NCBI GenBank assembly: GCA_007376745.1
Contig: VMGU01000003.1
Location: 18,668-25,184 of the forward strand
Source of the DNA: Parcubacteria group bacterium Athens0714_26
GTDB lineage: Bacteria; Patescibacteriota; Minisyncoccia; UBA6257; 02-FULL-45-10c
Direction: 5' to 3'
DNA length: 6,517 bases
This document shows positions 3,841 through 6,517 of this stretch, one piece after another (position 1 is the first letter of the stretch; the number at the start of each line of letters is the position of its first letter). Below the pieces are notes generated by a model, which saw nothing but the letters and a program-made list of their open reading frames with translations, searched no databases and was not told the origin of the DNA. Both the position numbers and the translations under genes were made by a program.

Positions 3841-5895
3841 ATGAAGCGCGTTCCCAGAAAAAATATTTCAAGAATAGTCGCTGACGTGAAACCGCCCGAT
3901 TTTGATAAAACGGAAAAATACAGTTTTTTTAATTTTAAAAAACAAATTGTGGGCGAAAATAAAAAAATAGTCCGCAAAAGAAAGAAGTCAAAGCCGACAC
4001 CCATAATAAACAAATCAATTTGGGCCACGTTACTGATTCTAATCGCGGTTTTGTCTGTTTATTCCTTTGATATTTTTAATTTTAAAAACAATGCGCTTGG
4101 GGCTTTCCAATACATATATAATGAAGCGGTAAAAACCAAGCTCGCGGCGTCACGGCTTCAAACAGAAAGCGCCGCCGAGTCGCTTAAATCAATAAACAAA
4201 GAAATCGGTGACATTAAAAACGAAGCTGATAAGTCCGGCTTCTCCGGCCTGACTTACCTGCTCGGCGGACTTATCCCCGCGGTTAAGGAAATACCGAAAG
4301 CCCTTGATAATTTTTACATTTTGAGCCAAAAAACTCTGGAAATAGCCCAGGATATTAATTATCTTAAAGCCAACTCTATAGACCTGGTATTAAACAAAAA
4401 GGGAAATGAATTAACTGGCGCGCTGGAACGCATAAATCAAAACATATCAGCCATTGAAAACCTGAATTCTGAAATTAACACCCAATCACGCAAGCTGGCA
4501 AGCCTAACCCCGCAAATGGCTTCGTTTTCAAACGTCATCCAAAAAAATTATTTTGACGTCAGCTCTGGTCTTTATAAAACCCGGAATTTTATCGCGGCTG
4601 CCTTATCAATATTAAAATCCCCGGAAAACCAACACTTTTTATTGTTATTCCAAAATCCTTCCGAAATAAGGCCGTCAGGAGGATTTCTCGGAAGCTTCGG
4701 CGATATTTCTTTAAGTCAAGGGAGTCTCAAAGAAATCAAAGTTGATGACATTTATAACGCCGACCGGCAATTAAACCTGAAAATAATTCCCCCGGCGGAA
4801 CTCCAGGGCATTACCACGAAATGGGGTGCCAGGGACGCGAATTGGTTTTTTGACTTTCCGGCTTCCGCCCAAAAAGTTTCTTATATGCTGGAAAATTCGG
4901 AACTTTTTTCCAAAGACTCGGTTAAATTCCAGGGACCCATTGAACTGCCGACTTATAGATTAACCATCAGTGAAAAAAATTTCCTTGAAACGGTGCAGCG
5001 CGAAGTTGAAGCAGGACAAGATAAAAAACCGGGCCAAAATCCAAAACGAATTCTTTCCGCGCTCGCGCCGATTATAATGGAAAAACTACGCGGTATCAGC
5101 CCCGAACAAAAAAATGAGTTTATCTCTAAATTAGCAGGCCACTTAAAACAAAAAGATATTATGATTTACGCGAATAATCCGGACTTAGAAAATCTTATCA
5201 CTGATTCCGGCATTGCGGGAAACGTGTACAGCCTGCCGGATAATTTTAACGGCGATTATATGGCGGTGGTTAACGCCAATATAGCCGGAGGCAAAGCCGA
5301 CGCGGTAATTTCCCAGCAAATAACGCTTAAAAGCAAGATTTTAAATGATGGCAATGTTATTAATGACTTAACCATAACCAGAATCTACGACAATCAAAAC
5401 AAATCCGATTGGTGGTACAACGCCACGGATAAAAATTATATTAAAATTCTTACTCCTCCCGACGCGACACTAACCGCATTTACCGGAAACGACAAACCTC
5501 CGGCAAAAAGCAATTTTAATTATTCTAAAAATGGATATCTGAATGATATTGACCTTCAAGCAATAGAACAGACTGCCATTTTTTCCGATAAATTCCAAAA
5601 TTGGATTGGTCAGGAATCCGGCAAAAAATTTTTCGGGGCGTGGTTTAGTCTGCCTAAAAACAAAACTAAAACGCTTAAGGCCACCTATGAACTCGGCGGC
5701 AATTTAGATATGAGCGACGGAAAGCATTATCAATTTATATTTGAAAAACAATCCGGCGTGGAAAGTTCGCTGGAATACGCCGTCACCGCTCCCGACGGCT
5801 ACATCTGGAAAGAATCCGGCAAGCCAATTTTTGAATTTAACAGCCAGCAATTAAACGCCAGAGAAATTATTGATTTAACTATTCAACGGCAATAA
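3841..5895 (+). CDS. DUF4012 domain-containing membrane-anchored protein
   Basis: 684 residues. A basic cytoplasmic N-terminus (about 1-58, with RKRKKSK) precedes one membrane segment at about 60-78 (WATLLILIAVLSVYSF), so the bulk should lie outside the membrane. Residues about 85-260 are helical and probably coiled-coil-like. The DUF4012 core begins near 265 with FLLLFQNPSEIRPSGGFLGSFG and continues through RDANWFFDFP (331-340) to GDYMAVVNANIAGGKADAVI (471-490). The C-terminal part to 684 looks beta-rich. Biochemical function is unknown; the family is common in Patescibacteria and in some Gram-positive bacteria, where a cell-surface role is usually supposed. The ATG at 3841 is preferred over the in-frame ATG at 3790, which would place the start inside the rplS promoter. 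Between FQG (363-365) and PIELP (366-370), relatives I recall have about 17-20 more residues (a VIAxN...LLxxxG-type stretch), so a small in-frame loss is suspected. Confidence 0.88.
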   Translation: MKRVPRKNISRIVADVKPPDFDKTEKYSFFNFKKQIVGENKKIVRKRKKSKPTPIINKSIWATLLILIAVLSVYSFDIFNFKNNALGAFQYIYNEAVKTKLAASRLQTESAAESLKSINKEIGDIKNEADKSGFSGLTYLLGGLIPAVKEIPKALDNFYILSQKTLEIAQDINYLKANSIDLVLNKKGNELTGALERINQNISAIENLNSEINTQSRKLASLTPQMASFSNVIQKNYFDVSSGLYKTRNFIAAALSILKSPENQHFLLLFQNPSEIRPSGGFLGSFGDISLSQGSLKEIKVDDIYNADRQLNLKIIPPAELQGITTKWGARDANWFFDFPASAQKVSYMLENSELFSKDSVKFQGPIELPTYRLTISEKNFLETVQREVEAGQDKKPGQNPKRILSALAPIIMEKLRGISPEQKNEFISKLAGHLKQKDIMIYANNPDLENLITDSGIAGNVYSLPDNFNGDYMAVVNANIAGGKADAVISQQITLKSKILNDGNVINDLTITRIYDNQNKSDWWYNATDKNYIKILTPPDATLTAFTGNDKPPAKSNFNYSKNGYLNDIDLQAIEQTAIFSDKFQNWIGQESGKKFFGAWFSLPKNKTKTLKATYELGGNLDMSDGKHYQFIFEKQSGVESSLEYAVTAPDGYIWKESGKPIFEFNSQQLNAREIIDLTIQRQ

Positions 5896-5922
5896 AATAA
5901 TCCGTCCACAACAAAGCGGATC

Positions 5923-5940
5923 GGTCTCATTAATGAAACC
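5923..5940 (+). terminator. Weak hairpin after the DUF4012 gene
   Basis: GGTCTCATTAATGAAACC forms a 7-pair stem with one mismatch and a TTAA loop, 28 nt after the stop codon. It is followed by ATTGATTTATAAT, AT-rich but not a clean T-run. Possible terminator only. Confidence 0.3.
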
Positions 5941-5965
5941 ATTGATTTATAATAATTCAATGACT

Positions 5966-5996
5966 TAATGTTTAAAAATTAGTAAATTAAACATTA
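5966..5996. repeat. 10-bp perfect inverted repeat (possible bidirectional terminator)
   Basis: TAATGTTTAA and TTAAACATTA are exact reverse complements separated by 11 nt. The location between convergent genes suits a two-way terminator, but the stem is very AT-rich and no long T-run follows on either strand. Confidence 0.5.
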
Positions 5997-5997
5997 T

Positions 5998-6025
5998 TTA
6001 GAAATTAGAAATTGAAAATTAGAAA
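5998..6025. repeat. 7-nt tandem repeat TTAGAAA, four copies
   Basis: Four consecutive 7-nt units: TTAGAAA, TTAGAAA, TTGAAAA, TTAGAAA. Only the third differs, by a shift of one base. On the minus strand this gives TTTCTAA-type repeats downstream of the peptidoglycan-binding gene. I recall similar AT-rich tracts in Patescibacteria intergenic DNA. Confidence 0.6.
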
Positions 6026-6027
6026 TT

Positions 6028-6042
6028 TAAAGCGAAGCTTTA
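6028..6042 (-). terminator. Small hairpin overlapping the stop of the peptidoglycan-binding gene
   Basis: TAAAGC pairs with GCTTTA around a 3-nt loop, overlapping the TAA stop codon. On the minus strand it is followed by AATTTCTAATTTTC. The stem is short and the T-run interrupted, so it is a weak terminator candidate. Confidence 0.3.
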
Positions 6043-6517
6043 CATCCCTCCCACCTTCTTCATCAACTCCTGGCTTAGCTGGAGAAGCAGTTGGACAAGC
6101 AGTTCCTGCAGAGCTCTGATTTGTTTCTTGATGTTTTCTATGAATGATGTGTCTAATTGGGAAGTTGAGGTGGAAGTCGTTGTTTGCGTGGAAGATGCTG
6201 TTTGCGCGGATACTCCTTGCCCGACAACGTTTAGGGCTTGCCCGACAACGCCTCCTGCTCCGGTTCCACCCCCTGCGTTACCGGCATTATACGCGTTAAC
6301 AAGTTGGTTGAGTTTGTTAATTGTTTTTGGTCCTATGGCTCCATATCCTGTAGTCTCCGGAGAGCCTGATGAGACGATATTATATTTAGCTTGGAATCTT
6401 TGGATAGCTTGCATGGTCAGCTTGCCGTAGTATCCGGTTGTATTGTCAGGGTCAAAATCAATTCCTTGTCCGACTATGTCTTCATTAGACAGTATCTGCT
6501 GGAGTTTTTTGACTTCT
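6040..6517 (-). CDS. Peptidoglycan-binding domain protein, C-terminal part (5' cut by window)
   Basis: 158 codons are visible; the frame is open through the window edge, so the start and N-terminal domains are missing. An internal ATG at 6414 lies inside the domain and is not the start. The visible part begins with a PG_binding_1 repeat: VKKLQQIL, then TTGYYGKLTMQAIQRFQAKY, then TTGYGAIGPKTINKLNQL near its end. This fold binds cell-wall peptidoglycan. A Gly-rich linker follows (GNAGGGTGAGG), then a duplicated heptapeptide (VVGQALN, VVGQGVS), a Ser/Thr-rich low-complexity stretch, and a C-terminal amphipathic helix (about the last 35 residues, IKKQIRALQELLVQLLLQL) likely to form a coiled coil. 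This layout matches secreted cell-surface proteins of Parcubacteria-type bacteria; the enzyme or adhesin part, if any, would be upstream. Confidence 0.88.
   Translation of the reverse strand, partial: EVKKLQQILSNEDIVGQGIDFDPDNTTGYYGKLTMQAIQRFQAKYNIVSSGSPETTGYGAIGPKTINKLNQLVNAYNAGNAGGGTGAGGVVGQALNVVGQGVSAQTASSTQTTTSTSTSQLDTSFIENIKKQIRALQELLVQLLLQLSQELMKKVGGM
6216..6250. repeat. 14-nt direct repeat inside the peptidoglycan-binding gene
   Basis: CTTGCCCGACAACG occurs at 6216-6229 and again at 6237-6250, a 21-nt period. It encodes two copies of a seven-residue VVGQ unit in the linker, suggesting a recent in-frame duplication by slippage. Confidence 0.7.

Larger units (their letters stand above)
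5896..6039. other. AT-rich gap between convergent genes
   Basis: 144 nt between the 3' ends of the DUF4012 and peptidoglycan-binding genes. It holds a weak hairpin (5923-5940), an AT palindrome around 5941-5961, a 10-bp inverted repeat, a 7-nt tandem repeat and a small hairpin overlapping the minus-strand stop codon. No gene or clear strong terminator is seen. Confidence 0.7.

Noticed and set aside
3777..4028. Minus-strand 83-residue frame opposite the start of the DUF4012 gene
   Set aside because: It is the reverse complement of the lysine-rich N-terminus and membrane segment, which produces Phe/Leu-rich shadows.
5998..6025. CRISPR-like array
   Set aside because: The units are 7 nt and contiguous, with no spacers; this is a simple tandem repeat.
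6128..6430. Plus-strand frame opposite the peptidoglycan-binding gene
   Set aside because: Its proline and valine richness simply mirrors the Gly and Ser/Thr-rich linker codons of the real gene.
1..6517. Alternative genetic code with UGA read as glycine (Gracilibacteria/Absconditabacteria type)
   Set aside because: The conserved genes contain no in-frame UGA, and rplS ends with UGA at the expected family length.

Overview
The window looks like a piece of a Candidate Phyla Radiation (Patescibacteria, most likely Parcubacteria-like) genome. The evidence is a DUF4012 membrane protein, a secreted protein with the TGYYGxLT-type peptidoglycan-binding repeat, moderately AT-rich DNA with standard stop codons, and short GC-rich palindromic repeats lying both between genes and inside a reading frame. 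The lineage is inferred from recalled family features, not from a database search.

Left part (1-3140, minus strand): a small XRE-type helix-turn-helix regulator (2885-3088) sits 4 nt upstream of a calcium-type P2 cation-transporting P-type ATPase (2880 down to 174). The ATPase is broken. A loss of about 38 nt just before the phosphorylation motif DKTGT shifts the frame and splits it into two reading frames. A second, in-frame loss removes the whole TGD segment of the P domain. It also carries two in-frame GC-rich palindromic insertions, one at the N-terminus and one of 153 nt in the actuator domain. Two very small possible reading frames follow it (61-168 and the truncated 1-52).

Middle (3140-3840): an intergenic stretch holds another palindromic repeat. 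It is followed by tRNA-Leu(GAG) with its own near-consensus promoter, a bidirectional hairpin terminator, and rplS (ribosomal protein L19), all on the minus strand. A TTGACA-N17-TAGAAT promoter lies directly in front of rplS and predicts a nearly leaderless transcript. A weaker divergent promoter for the next gene would share its -35 region.

Right part (3841-6517): on the plus strand is a 684-residue DUF4012 protein with one N-terminal membrane anchor. It appears to lack a short segment that relatives usually have. Convergent to it on the minus strand is the C-terminal 158 residues of a peptidoglycan-binding-domain protein whose start lies outside the window. The 144-nt gap between them is AT-rich, with a 10-bp inverted repeat and a 7-nt tandem repeat.

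I see no CRISPR array, transposase, phage gene or recognisable defence system. The unusual signal is the combination of palindromic elements inserted into protein-coding sequence with short deletions in conserved domains. This could be real gene decay or an assembly artefact, and the sequence alone does not decide between them.
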